A stretch of DNA of 64,000 nt from Ignavibacteriota bacterium (GTDB taxonomy: Bacteria; Bacteroidota; Ignavibacteria; UBA10030): positions 16,705 through 80,704 of the forward strand of contig PMZI01000052.1 of assembly GCA_003170475.1 (NCBI GenBank). The letters run 5' to 3'. Shown one piece after another: positions 55,620-63,929 of the stretch. The notes under the pieces are model-generated. The model saw only the letters and a list, made by a program, of their open reading frames with translations, had not been told where the DNA came from and ran no database searches. The position numbers and the translations under genes are program-made. The first letter of the stretch is position 1. Each line of letters opens with the position of its first letter.

Positions 55620-57923
55620 GTGAAGCGACTTTTTGCATGTATGTTGGTGTTTGGATTCTGGACGTTGGCGCCATCCCAAACAGCTTACAAGCCGACAGCG
55701 ATCGATCAACAGAACTCGATTTCCCAGGCGGAGCAAAGTTACCCGGTCGCCGGATCGCCCAGACTGAACGCCGATTGGGAGCGAATGCGGCCTGTATTGG
55801 AAGCGTACGCACGATCGCATCCACAACAGTTGCAGAAGGCCACCGGCCCCTGGAATTTCACAGTCGGCCAGAAGTTCGCCTGGTGGGCAACCAATCAAGC
55901 GACATCCACCTTGTACGAATATCAGGTTCCCTCCACGTGTAGGGCCATCGGGATCAACTGCTATATTTTCGTTGAAGACTCCCTTTGGAACAACGGTCGC
56001 GTCGATCAGAATGCGGTTAGTGCGATGCAGAAGGCGTTTGATACCAGTACACCCGCCGATTCCACGAAAGGAATTTACCCGCTCGATACTCAGACGTTTG
56101 GAAGTCCCCCCGATGTAGACGGCGATCCCCGCATTATTATCCTTATTCTTGACATCAAAGATGGATACAGTGGCTCGGGCTCGTACTCGGCGGGTTATTT
56201 TTACGGGCTGAATGAGTACACGGAGGCTCAGGCGCAAAGCGTGGGATCTAACCGGCATTCAAACCATGCTGAGATATATTACGTCGACGGCAACCCCGCC
56301 AATCTCAAGACGGCCTCGGGAGTCACCAACGCGTGTGCGACTACTGCGCACGAATTTCAGCACATGATTCACTACAACTACGATCCAAGTGAGATAGCCT
56401 TCGTCAACGAGGGGCTCTCGGAGGCGGCGATGGCTGTGTGCGGGTACACGTTTGAAAATCCTTCGTACTACTATTCAAATACGAATATTTCGTTCCTCTC
56501 CTGGGGAACAACGACAAACATCCTGCAGGACTACTCCAGAGCGGGTTTGTTTACGTGGTACCTCATCGAACAGTTCGGTACCGATATAGCCAAAAAGATC
56601 GTCCAGAACACCTCGACGGGCCTCGCTGGATACAACGGTGCGCTCTCCCAGATGGGCACAGGGAAGGCGTTCGAGGATGTTCTCAAGAGTTTCGCCGTCG
56701 CTGTTGCGATCGATGACAAGTCAGCCGATTCACGATATGGCTTCACTTTGCCCATCACATCAAAAATCACTCCTGTGAAAACGTATCTCGATCCGAACGT
56801 CACAACACAATCCCAGTCGGTCGAACCTCAGGGGACGGTTTACCTGCTCTATAAAGGAGGCAAGAACCTGAGCGCGACGTTCGCGAGCCTCTCTACAACG
56901 ATCAGCGTGAAAGGAATTGCCACAGGCACGGGTGTTAACAAGGTGACGGACATTTCACTCTCCAGTCAGTATTCGGAGCCCGGATTTGGCACCTCCTACA
57001 ATCAGGTGATATTCGCTGTCACAAATCTCGGTTCGAGTACGGCGTCCTTCTCGTACAGTTCGAGTGGACAGTCACCGACTTTGACTATTCAAGAGATAGC
57101 ATACGAAGACGGCGTCCCCGATGGCTTTCTCTCATGGACTACTCCCGATACGGCCGTGGTCTGGTTTGACGCAGTGCCTGGAGCAATCCTTGATAGTATC
57201 AAAGTCGCGTTTCGACGTGATGGTTCTATAGGATTCGGCATATGGAAGTACACCGGAGCCTCGAGGCCAAGTCCGCTCGGCAGTCTCTATCGGCTCACCA
57301 CTCTTAATATCACGGGGAGCCCTACTTTCTCTTTTCCCTATCCGGTTCCCTTTCCTAACTGGCGTAAGATCGATGTCTCCTCGTGGGGGGTAGATCTCAA
57401 CAATGCTTTTGCAGTCGGATTTGTGTTCGGATCGGGAGATGGAACGGCTCCGGGTCTTTTGGAAAGCACTGAGCCGTACACACAACCCCATCACTCCTAT
57501 ACCTACGCTTCAAGCGCTTCAACCTTTAACTGGTACGTGTTTGTTTCGAATAATGCAGGTGACAGTGCCTACAAGTATGTCGTACGTGCCTATGCGCATT
57601 TCGGGACCGTCACCGGAGTCGGCGAGCCGTTTGAATTACAGCCCTCGACATTCGCCCTCGATCCGAATTACCCGAATCCTTTTAATCCGTCTACGACGAT
57701 CCGGTATACCGTCACTTCGCAGGGGCATGTTCGTCTGCGAGTGTTTGATGTTATCGGAAGGGAAGTGACCTCGCTGGTTGATGAAGTGGAATCGGCAGGA
57801 AGTTATGTTGTGAGTTGGCATGGAACGGACGATGCCGGAAGATCGTTGGCGAGCGGAGTGTACTTCTATACGTTGGAATCCCTCGGCCACCAGATCACAA
57901 GGAGAATGGTGCTGCTCAAGTAG
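55620..57923 (+). CDS. secreted MXAN_6640-type metalloprotease with T9SS sorting domain
   Basis: A 767-residue exported protein from GTG 55620, with a signal peptide ending near residue 20. The peptidase region contains the zinc motif HEFQH (residues 244-248) and, 16 residues on, NEGLSEAAM, which can supply the third ligand. This matches the MXAN_6640 family of putative metalloproteases. A beta-sandwich region follows. The last 90 residues are a type IX secretion sorting domain: LDPNYPNPFNPSTTIRY, LRVFDVIGREV, SGVYFYTLES and the basic RRMVLLK end. The protein should be exported and released or anchored by T9SS; no T9SS machinery is in the window. Confidence 0.88.
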   Translation: MKRLFACMLVFGFWTLAPSQTAYKPTAIDQQNSISQAEQSYPVAGSPRLNADWERMRPVLEAYARSHPQQLQKATGPWNFTVGQKFAWWATNQATSTLYEYQVPSTCRAIGINCYIFVEDSLWNNGRVDQNAVSAMQKAFDTSTPADSTKGIYPLDTQTFGSPPDVDGDPRIIILILDIKDGYSGSGSYSAGYFYGLNEYTEAQAQSVGSNRHSNHAEIYYVDGNPANLKTASGVTNACATTAHEFQHMIHYNYDPSEIAFVNEGLSEAAMAVCGYTFENPSYYYSNTNISFLSWGTTTNILQDYSRAGLFTWYLIEQFGTDIAKKIVQNTSTGLAGYNGALSQMGTGKAFEDVLKSFAVAVAIDDKSADSRYGFTLPITSKITPVKTYLDPNVTTQSQSVEPQGTVYLLYKGGKNLSATFASLSTTISVKGIATGTGVNKVTDISLSSQYSEPGFGTSYNQVIFAVTNLGSSTASFSYSSSGQSPTLTIQEIAYEDGVPDGFLSWTTPDTAVVWFDAVPGAILDSIKVAFRRDGSIGFGIWKYTGASRPSPLGSLYRLTTLNITGSPTFSFPYPVPFPNWRKIDVSSWGVDLNNAFAVGFVFGSGDGTAPGLLESTEPYTQPHHSYTYASSASTFNWYVFVSNNAGDSAYKYVVRAYAHFGTVTGVGEPFELQPSTFALDPNYPNPFNPSTTIRYTVTSQGHVRLRVFDVIGREVTSLVDEVESAGSYVVSWHGTDDAGRSLASGVYFYTLESLGHQITRRMVLLK

Positions 57924-57973
57924 GGGAGTGACAACTCGGTATTCATTCTGCCGCAAGGAAGAGGTGTACAAAG

Positions 57974-58014
57974 AAACGTCCCGGCGATTCGAAAATCGTC
58001 GGGACGTTTATTTT
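57974..58014 (+). terminator. rho-independent terminator after the T9SS protease
   Basis: AAACGTCCCGGCGAT (57974-57988) pairs with ATCGTCGGGACGTTT (57995-58009) over 15 bp with one G-U pair and a six-base loop, followed by ATTTT. An A-rich left flank allows some activity in the other direction. Confidence 0.9.
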
Positions 58015-58024
58015 CATAGGACAA

Positions 58025-58148
58025 TTGAGGCCGTCCAAAAAGCGTCTTTGTCATTTCGACCGAAGGGAGAAATCAATCTTCTTGTTCAGATTTCTCAGTC
58101 GCTTCGCTCCTTCGAAATGACATTCGCGACTTTTTGAGACAACCTCAA
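58025..58148. repeat. 124-base palindromic intergenic repeat (MITE/REP-like)
   Basis: Nested inverted arms run from TTGAGG (58025-58030) to CCTCAA (58143-58148). Inside are CAAAAAG/CTTTTTG, GTCATTTCGA (58050-58059) with TCGAAATGAC (58112-58121), and GAGAAATC (58067-58074) with GATTTCTC (58089-58096). The core closely resembles dispersed intergenic palindromes known from many Bacteroidota-related genomes. No gene lies within it; it sits between converging genes. Confidence 0.75.
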
Positions 58149-58157
58149 GTAATCAGG

Positions 58158-58355
58158 CTACATCGCTTCTTCCATCATAGTGCGTTGAGCACGGCGGATG
58201 GCCTTGACCTTTTTCATGCGCTTCTTGACAGACGGTTTTGTAAAAAACGTCCGTTTCTTGAACTCTTTCAATATACCGGACCGCTCGTACTTTTTCTTAA
58301 ATCGACGAATGGCTCGGTCGATCGGTTCATTCTCTCCAATGATAATTCCGACCAG
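58158..58355 (-). CDS. rpsU: 30S ribosomal protein S21, probable CTG start
   Basis: bS21 sits near the anti-SD end of 16S rRNA and helps initiation. Conserved residues include [20 protein letters not shown] and the basic C-terminal half. A GTG at 58364 is in frame but overlaps the SD itself: TAAGGAGGTGAT is complementary to the 16S 3' end over about 12 bases. CTG 58355 lies eight bases after GGAGG, and the leucine it encodes aligns with Met1 of E. coli S21 (seven residues before ENEP). I therefore place the start at CTG, giving 65 residues. It follows the zinc-ribbon gene on the same strand by a short gap. Confidence 0.85.
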   Translation of the reverse strand: MVGIIIGENEPIDRAIRRFKKKYERSGILKEFKKRTFFTKPSVKKRMKKVKAIRRAQRTMMEEAM

Positions 58356-58391
58356 AGTAATCACCTCCTTAGAGCAGCGGTGTCCGGCAGA

Positions 58392-58823
58392 TCAAACCTG
58401 CACAGGGACACTCTCAACAATTTCAGGTTCAGCCGATTGCGGCAAGTTCTCAATGAGTCTTCTTTCGCCAAGCTTTTCGAACGAGACGGTAATGGATTGG
58501 GTCCCGTCTGATGTCTTTTGCTTGCCGGTCACTTTCCCTACGTCATCCCATTCGGAATGGTAGATCGATTGTCCGACCTTAAACACCTGGTCTCTTGCAT
58601 AGGTCGTGCACGATTCACGGTCGATCTTCGCCTGATCACCCTTCTTTGATTGAACGAGGGATCCCCGGTCGACCATGGCCGTATGTTTGCACCGAGTGCA
58701 CCGATACCACACTTTTTGGGCAGGTTCCTGGCTTCCTTCTGCCTGCATCTCTCCCACAAGCTCCATCTTCGTCGTCTTGCGGCAATAAGCACATTCGTAC
58801 ATCATGTACTTTGTTTTAGCCAT
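58392..58823 (-). CDS. zinc-ribbon protein with C-terminal Tudor-like domain
   Basis: A 143-residue protein from ATG 58823. Cys11/Cys14 and Cys42/Cys45 form a zinc ribbon. A Lys/Ser-rich linker leads to a beta domain at about 78-130 (VFKVGQSIYHSEWDDVGKV, ITVSFEKLGERRL). This resembles the small Tudor/SH3-like tail of PcrA-type helicases and CarD-like RNA-polymerase binders. Neither domain reveals a reaction. The position directly upstream of rpsU on the same strand suggests shared transcription and a possible link to transcription or translation. Confidence 0.65.
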   Translation of the reverse strand: MAKTKYMMYECAYCRKTTKMELVGEMQAEGSQEPAQKVWYRCTRCKHTAMVDRGSLVQSKKGDQAKIDRESCTTYARDQVFKVGQSIYHSEWDDVGKVTGKQKTSDGTQSITVSFEKLGERRLIENLPQSAEPEIVESVPVQV

Positions 58824-59178
58824 CGCACATTCCTTCAAATAAGTGTCAGGAAGAATACTCGTCCCGAGGTGATGCCGCCGCCAGGTAAGCTCTGATGTGA
58901 GCGAGAGGGTTGCGGACAACTTGTAACACTGATAAAAATGTACGCAAAAGAACGCACCAAGTCAAGATGGGAATTCTTCGAAACATGGAGAAAAGGCCCA
59001 AATTGAGCCTCCCGGGCTGGTCACTGCAATCGCTTTTGCCTTTGAAAGTGTGTTATGGTCTTTCGATTCAACGCGGGGATGCGTGAAGTCACTTCAGAAA
59101 AAACTAACCAAGACAAACACTCCGAAACCTCTTTTTCGATTCCCCCAAAATCGCTGCCAAGGCAGCCCATCGGTCGCG

Positions 59179-59202
59179 AAGCGATCGCTTCAAGCTTGAA
59201 GG
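59179..59202. promoter_or_regulatory. two overlapping 14-base palindromes
   Basis: GAAGCGATCGCTTC (59179-59192) and CTTCAAGCTTGAAG (59189-59202) are each perfect palindromes and share four bases. They lie about 155 bases before the GT-C/TPR gene. A -10-like TATATT is at 59305-59310 without a good -35. The rest of 58824-59356 has no gene that I can support. Confidence 0.4.
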
Positions 59203-59356
59203 GATTCTGACACGAGTGAGTGTGAAACGAGCTCCGGGGGAGGCAACCGGTCTCTGCAGATCTGCGGATGTGATCGGACGCAAGAAGATTTGCGAAGAGA
59301 ATTGTATATTAGCACCTCACATTCAGACACGACATGAACCCGGGAAGGAAAGCGCC

Positions 59357-61939
59357 GTGCAAGATCCAATCCAACAGAATGATCTTTTAGAAAAGACTGT
59401 CTCCTCGCAGTCCCTGCCTCTGCCGCTCTCAAAGTATCTTCTGGACTATCGACTCTGGTTGATCTGTCTGGGATTTCTTCTGATCGGTGTCTTCAGTCTC
59501 AACGACACGACGCTCTACACTCCCGACTCCCCAAGATACATGATCTGGGCAAAATCGTTGTCAGCGTTCGAGGGATACAAAGACATCAGCAACCCCGATC
59601 CTTCTCGGTATGTTATCCATGCTCCACTGTATCCGCTGTTGCTGGCACCTCTTGCCTGGTTCTTCAGCAACATCCTTCTTCCCGCGAAGATGCTGACGAT
59701 CCTCTCCGGAGTTGCCCTCATCGTTCTCTTCTATATATGGACAGCACGAAGGACGAGCAGATTTGCCGGTCTTCTCGGGGCATTTTTTCTCGCCATTAAT
59801 CCGCTTACGATCTTGTTTTCGAACCACGTCTTATCGGATATTCCCTTCACCCTCTTTGTCGTCCTCTTCTTTATGCTTGCCGAGAAGATGACCGACAGAC
59901 CGGACGAGGAAAAGTGGGTCTGGTATTTTGTCGTTGTCTTGACCATGGGAATTTTTCTGCGAGAGGTGGGCCTCACACTCTTGCTGGGTGCGGTCGCGTA
60001 TCTGACGGTCACGCGCCAGTTTCGCAGGTTGTTGTTGGTGTTCACCATCCCGATGCTGTTTTACATGATCTGGCATTTCCGCAATGAGGTGTACATCGCC
60101 GGCATCGAGAATCCGCCAATGCGGAACATGAAAATCTTCCTGGGCCATTCTTTCACCGGAGATGAACAGAGTCTCTATCAGGAATTCATGGCGCGATTGC
60201 GCATCAACCTGACCGTCTACGCCGTCCTCGCAAAAGGATTGATCCTGTTTCCTCAATTTCTTGTCAGGCTGTTTACGGTCGTCATCCCCACCAACCCGAT
60301 GTTGGCAGGAATGAACAGAATCCTGTACTACCTCCAGTATCCGCTTGTTCTTCTCCAATACGGATTGTTTGGCTGGGGTGTGATCGTCAAGTGGAAAGAG
60401 ATGAAAACCACGCTTCTCGTCCTTCTCTTTTCACTCGCCTACCTCTCGTTGGTTCTGTTGTATCCTGTCAACGACTTGCGGTTTCTTGTCCCGTTCATCG
60501 TCATCATTCTGTACTACGCTGTTATCGGCGGTTACGATCTGGCAAAAAGGTTTTCTGGATCCGATCAGAGAAACAGGTTGCTTGTCGGATTGTGGGTCAT
60601 CTGTTGCGTGCTCCTGGCCGTACCCAACGGCACGTGGATCTACAACTACATTGCAAACAACAGGGAGTATTTGAGAAAAGTTAGTGATCCGGTGAAGCCG
60701 TACATCACGGAAGAGCGGACGCCGGAAATCTTTGTCCGGCCTGCAGCGCTTGTTGGCGGGTGGATTGCGGATCATTCAACTTCTTCGACGACGGTTCTCG
60801 CCCGGTGGAAAGAGCTGACGTTCTGGATGAAAGGCAGGAAGATGATCGACACGGATCCTCTTCTTTCGCTGACCCTGTTTGAAGGCATTTTGCGCGACTA
60901 CAACGTGGGATACATCGTCGCCCTGGTCACAAATCCCGGCATTCGTGAATTTGAATTTCAGATGCTGCAGACAAAAAAATTCGCATTCACCTCCGTCTAT
61001 CGGGCCGGGAGCCTGGAGGTTATCCAGGTCGATCACCTGTACCGTCGCAATCAACTGGTCCGAACGACAGACCTCACCCCCATGGCTCAGCCTGCCGATT
61101 CGACGCTTGTCCGTGAAGCGAATGCGCGCGCCCTGTTCCAACAGGGAGTTCGGGCACTCGAGGCCGGCCGGGAGGAGGAGGCGTTAAATGCATTCACGGT
61201 TCTCCTCGAAGTGACACGCGGCTCCGGATATATGGCGCTGTTTCGGGGTATCGCACTTGAGTTCGGAGGGAAATACAAGGAGGCGTTGTGGCTTTTTGAC
61301 CAATTCAGATATCAACCGCAGGCAGGTCCCTTCATCAAGCACGCGTGGTATCACCAGATGCTCATCAATGAACTGCTCTATGCTCCTACCGATCCTTCGA
61401 AGTACGAGCAAGCGATGATCTATCACAAGGTGTCGGCCAATTACTGGGATCTGGGATTTCATCAACGTGCAATTCAAACGCTGGAACTCTGCACTCGAGC
61501 CGACTCCACATTTTCTCCGGCGTATATTTTTGGGATGTACTATTCCCTGCAAATCGGGGATACGCTAAAAGCAAAACAGTACTTCGCACGGACGCAGATG
61601 GTGGATTCGGGTCACATCATGATAAAGCCCATTCGAAGGATCTTCTCTTTGATGGATTCAATTAAATGGGCAAAGACGCCGTTGGAACGGCGGGGATATG
61701 AGGCGAGTTTGGCGAAAGGGTATACGGCGATCGGGCTGCGGGAACTGAGCATTGACTTGTCTCTTGCCATCCTTGAAGAAGATCCCAACAACGTCGTGGC
61801 CCTCGAGATCCTCGCTCAGTCATACGATGTGAAGGAACGTCGGTGGCCCGCTATCCAGGTGCTTCAGAGACTGCTGGTGCTGAAGCCGCAGGACAAGATG
61901 GCACGCGAAAGGCTCGATGACTTGATGAGCCGGATGTAG
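59357..61939 (+). CDS. GT-C membrane glycosyltransferase-like protein with TPR region
   Basis: Start GTG 59357 has GGAAGGAAAG five bases upstream and gives 860 residues; the frame is open further upstream without a better start. Residues about 35-440 contain about 11 helices. The first loop has LYTPDSPRYMIWAKSLSA, where Asp-Ser-Pro takes the place of the acidic GT-C loop, and the ArnT-like NHVLSDIPFTLFVVLFF follows. Residues about 580-860 are soluble and contain TPR-like helical repeats (ALFQQGVRALEAGREEEALN, AIGLRELSIDLSLAILEEDP). It may glycosylate a protein or lipid, with the TPR part binding a partner; this is inference. Confidence 0.75.
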   Translation: MQDPIQQNDLLEKTVSSQSLPLPLSKYLLDYRLWLICLGFLLIGVFSLNDTTLYTPDSPRYMIWAKSLSAFEGYKDISNPDPSRYVIHAPLYPLLLAPLAWFFSNILLPAKMLTILSGVALIVLFYIWTARRTSRFAGLLGAFFLAINPLTILFSNHVLSDIPFTLFVVLFFMLAEKMTDRPDEEKWVWYFVVVLTMGIFLREVGLTLLLGAVAYLTVTRQFRRLLLVFTIPMLFYMIWHFRNEVYIAGIENPPMRNMKIFLGHSFTGDEQSLYQEFMARLRINLTVYAVLAKGLILFPQFLVRLFTVVIPTNPMLAGMNRILYYLQYPLVLLQYGLFGWGVIVKWKEMKTTLLVLLFSLAYLSLVLLYPVNDLRFLVPFIVIILYYAVIGGYDLAKRFSGSDQRNRLLVGLWVICCVLLAVPNGTWIYNYIANNREYLRKVSDPVKPYITEERTPEIFVRPAALVGGWIADHSTSSTTVLARWKELTFWMKGRKMIDTDPLLSLTLFEGILRDYNVGYIVALVTNPGIREFEFQMLQTKKFAFTSVYRAGSLEVIQVDHLYRRNQLVRTTDLTPMAQPADSTLVREANARALFQQGVRALEAGREEEALNAFTVLLEVTRGSGYMALFRGIALEFGGKYKEALWLFDQFRYQPQAGPFIKHAWYHQMLINELLYAPTDPSKYEQAMIYHKVSANYWDLGFHQRAIQTLELCTRADSTFSPAYIFGMYYSLQIGDTLKAKQYFARTQMVDSGHIMIKPIRRIFSLMDSIKWAKTPLERRGYEASLAKGYTAIGLRELSIDLSLAILEEDPNNVVALEILAQSYDVKERRWPAIQVLQRLLVLKPQDKMARERLDDLMSRM

Positions 61940-62015
61940 AACTGTTGAAGCAGAGCTTTGGCGGTGGTTCCTCCAACTTGCCAGCCTCGTCGGTTATCCC
62001 GGGAACTTGTAGGAA

Positions 62016-62612
62016 TCAGAACTCGATCCCGACATAAAGTTCTGCCACCCTATTATACATGTTGTACGTACCGCTCTTGTCGATGGTTGAGAGTCCCAAA
62101 TTGTAGCGGGCGTCCACTCTCAGGATAGAGAAGCGTACTCCAAGTCCCACCACAGCTCCAATGTCACTCTTCGTCATGACGTCCTTGACGTCTACTTCGA
62201 TGTTCGTGATGGAGGCACCCTCAACTTTTTGCTTCGCGCTGAGGAGAATGCTGTACGAAGGCCCGGCATAGATATACGGACGCACCACGGGAATGGGCAG
62301 AAAGTACTTCAGAAGGACCGGGATATCGACGTAAGTGTAGTTGTAGGTGTTTGTGTAGTTGTTGACCGTGATCTTCGACCCCTTCATGCTGTACAAGGCC
62401 TCTGCCTCGATAGACAGTGGACCCGGAATGTTGAATTCGAGGAACACTCCGCCGGCGTATCCCGTCAGGCTCTTTGCGTCGCTTGAGACGTCGGAGCCGG
62501 AGAGCGAGGCCATATTGAGCCCGCCGATAAGACCTTTCGAAATGCCGAGTTGTGCAAACGCCATTGCAGAGAAGATCAAGAGCAGAAGAATCAAGATGGC
62601 GGCCTTTTTCAT
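62016..62612 (-). CDS. outer-membrane beta-barrel protein (PorT/OmpW-like)
   Basis: A 198-residue barrel from ATG 62612, with GGAGGG just upstream; an earlier ATG at 62648 adds an atypical leader. A signal peptide ends at AMAFAQ (about residue 21). Alternating strands follow, with LGISKGLIGGLNMASL, TYVDIPVLLKYFLP and PYIYAGPSYSILL, the pattern of the outer-membrane beta-barrel family PF13568. It ends in VGIEF with a terminal Phe, the BAM recognition feature. The role is unknown; such proteins are abundant in Bacteroidota. Confidence 0.85.
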   Translation of the reverse strand: MKKAAILILLLLIFSAMAFAQLGISKGLIGGLNMASLSGSDVSSDAKSLTGYAGGVFLEFNIPGPLSIEAEALYSMKGSKITVNNYTNTYNYTYVDIPVLLKYFLPIPVVRPYIYAGPSYSILLSAKQKVEGASITNIEVDVKDVMTKSDIGAVVGLGVRFSILRVDARYNLGLSTIDKSGTYNMYNRVAELYVGIEF

Positions 62613-62813
62613 TTTCCCTCCAGAAAGTTCAGTGGTTACGGAATCCACAAACCTTGGAACTTATTCCCAACGTGACGCCAAGGTACGCGGCCTCCGGGTC
62701 ATTGTCAACTCGACAGAAGCAGCACAAGAGAGTGCCGACCCGACCATACGCCTGTCAGGACCAAATTCCCCACAGCAAAGCATAATGAAGAAACTCCAGC
62801 TCGTTCATCTGAT

Positions 62814-63929
62814 TTAATAGACACACTCTTTCGCTGCCTCTGCAAAGATTCGAAGGTTTTCGACGGGAGTATCAAAGAAATGGTCTGAGGCAGAACAGAC
62901 ATACCCTCCATCGGAGCCGACTTTTTCGAATAGTTCAAAGACATTCTTTCGGATATTCTCTCTGGATCCGGTTGTCAGCGTGTTGTGTTGATCAACTCCG
63001 CCGATGAGCGCCAGACGCGTGCCTATCTTCTTCTTGAGCTCCCATGGCTCCTGGTTTCCGCCGACACTTGGCGGAGCGACCGTTTCCGAGGCATCTGTGC
63101 CGTTCTGCACGATATATTCTTCTATTCCATGCGTCCCACCGCATGTGTGGTACGTTATCAGAAAATCCAAGCTGTGAAGAGCTTCATGCATTTTTCGATC
63201 ATACGACAGGCAGAACTCCTTATGCAGCTCGGGTGAAATGACTGTTGACGAAGCCGAGCCGCCGCCGGTTTCGATGAGGTCGAATGCTGCCCCCTTCATC
63301 GATTCGATGAATTGTAGTTTCTTGTCGAGCAGAATGTGAAGTAATTCATGTACCCATTCCGGTCGTTCCATGGCCAGAATCATGAGATCGCCGATGTCCA
63401 TCAGGCACGCCGCATGCTGCCAGCATCCGGCCTGATCACCCCAGACAAATCCGCGCAAGATTCCGTGATCCCCTACTTCGTCATATTTCTTCCTGATCGG
63501 TTCGAGATTCAGTTTCGGCACCGGCATGTATTTCTCTATGATATGAATATCGTCATCGTGTTTGATGAGGTACTCTGTTATCCAGGTGGTTTTTCGATCA
63601 CCTCTGGTCTTATAGGACAGGGTTCCTTCAGGAGTCTCGATGACGTGATGAATGATGCGCTCATCCGGATTCTTGCTGACGACCGTTGGGATGTCCCTCC
63701 AAGTCGACGTGTTCAACTTCGTGAAGTCTGCATCGACCAGCCAGAATTGCGCCATCTCCTCGAAATACTGGATCTGTGCGTCGAGACCAACTTGTTGAAA
63801 TGCTTCCAGATCGCTGATGCCGCCCATGTATTCTTGCAGATGATATCCCTGCCATTGGTGAACTGTCGCCGGCATATGGTCTGGCTTTCCCCTATGGATT
63901 GCTGTCATCAGACGATCTTTCGCCGTCAC
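62814..63929 (-). CDS. uroporphyrinogen decarboxylase-family (MtaA/MtbA-like) protein
   Basis: A 371-residue URO-D-fold protein from GTG 63929 (GAGGAG six bases upstream); an earlier ATG at 63983 has no SD. It starts with TAKDRLMTAIHRGKPDHMPA. Genuine HemE residues are not apparent. Instead it has TYHTCGGTHGI, where His-x-Cys matches the zinc ligands of methylcobamide:CoM methyltransferases, and a later Cys in GYVCSASDH as a possible third ligand. Such enzymes move methyl groups from corrinoid proteins. No corrinoid protein or partner gene is seen before the window ends, so the substrate is open. Confidence 0.78.
   Translation of the reverse strand: MTAKDRLMTAIHRGKPDHMPATVHQWQGYHLQEYMGGISDLEAFQQVGLDAQIQYFEEMAQFWLVDADFTKLNTSTWRDIPTVVSKNPDERIIHHVIETPEGTLSYKTRGDRKTTWITEYLIKHDDDIHIIEKYMPVPKLNLEPIRKKYDEVGDHGILRGFVWGDQAGCWQHAACLMDIGDLMILAMERPEWVHELLHILLDKKLQFIESMKGAAFDLIETGGGSASSTVISPELHKEFCLSYDRKMHEALHSLDFLITYHTCGGTHGIEEYIVQNGTDASETVAPPSVGGNQEPWELKKKIGTRLALIGGVDQHNTLTTGSRENIRKNVFELFEKVGSDGGYVCSASDHFFDTPVENLRIFAEAAKECVY

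Noticed and set aside
58362..58364. GTG as the start codon of rpsU
   Set aside because: Its first base is the last G of the AGGAGG SD, leaving no spacer; family alignment favours CTG 58355.
62651..62684. Inverted repeat ACCTTGG/CCAAGGT upstream of the outer-membrane barrel gene
   Set aside because: Seven-base arms with a 20-base gap are weak alone, and no -35/-10 pair fits around it.
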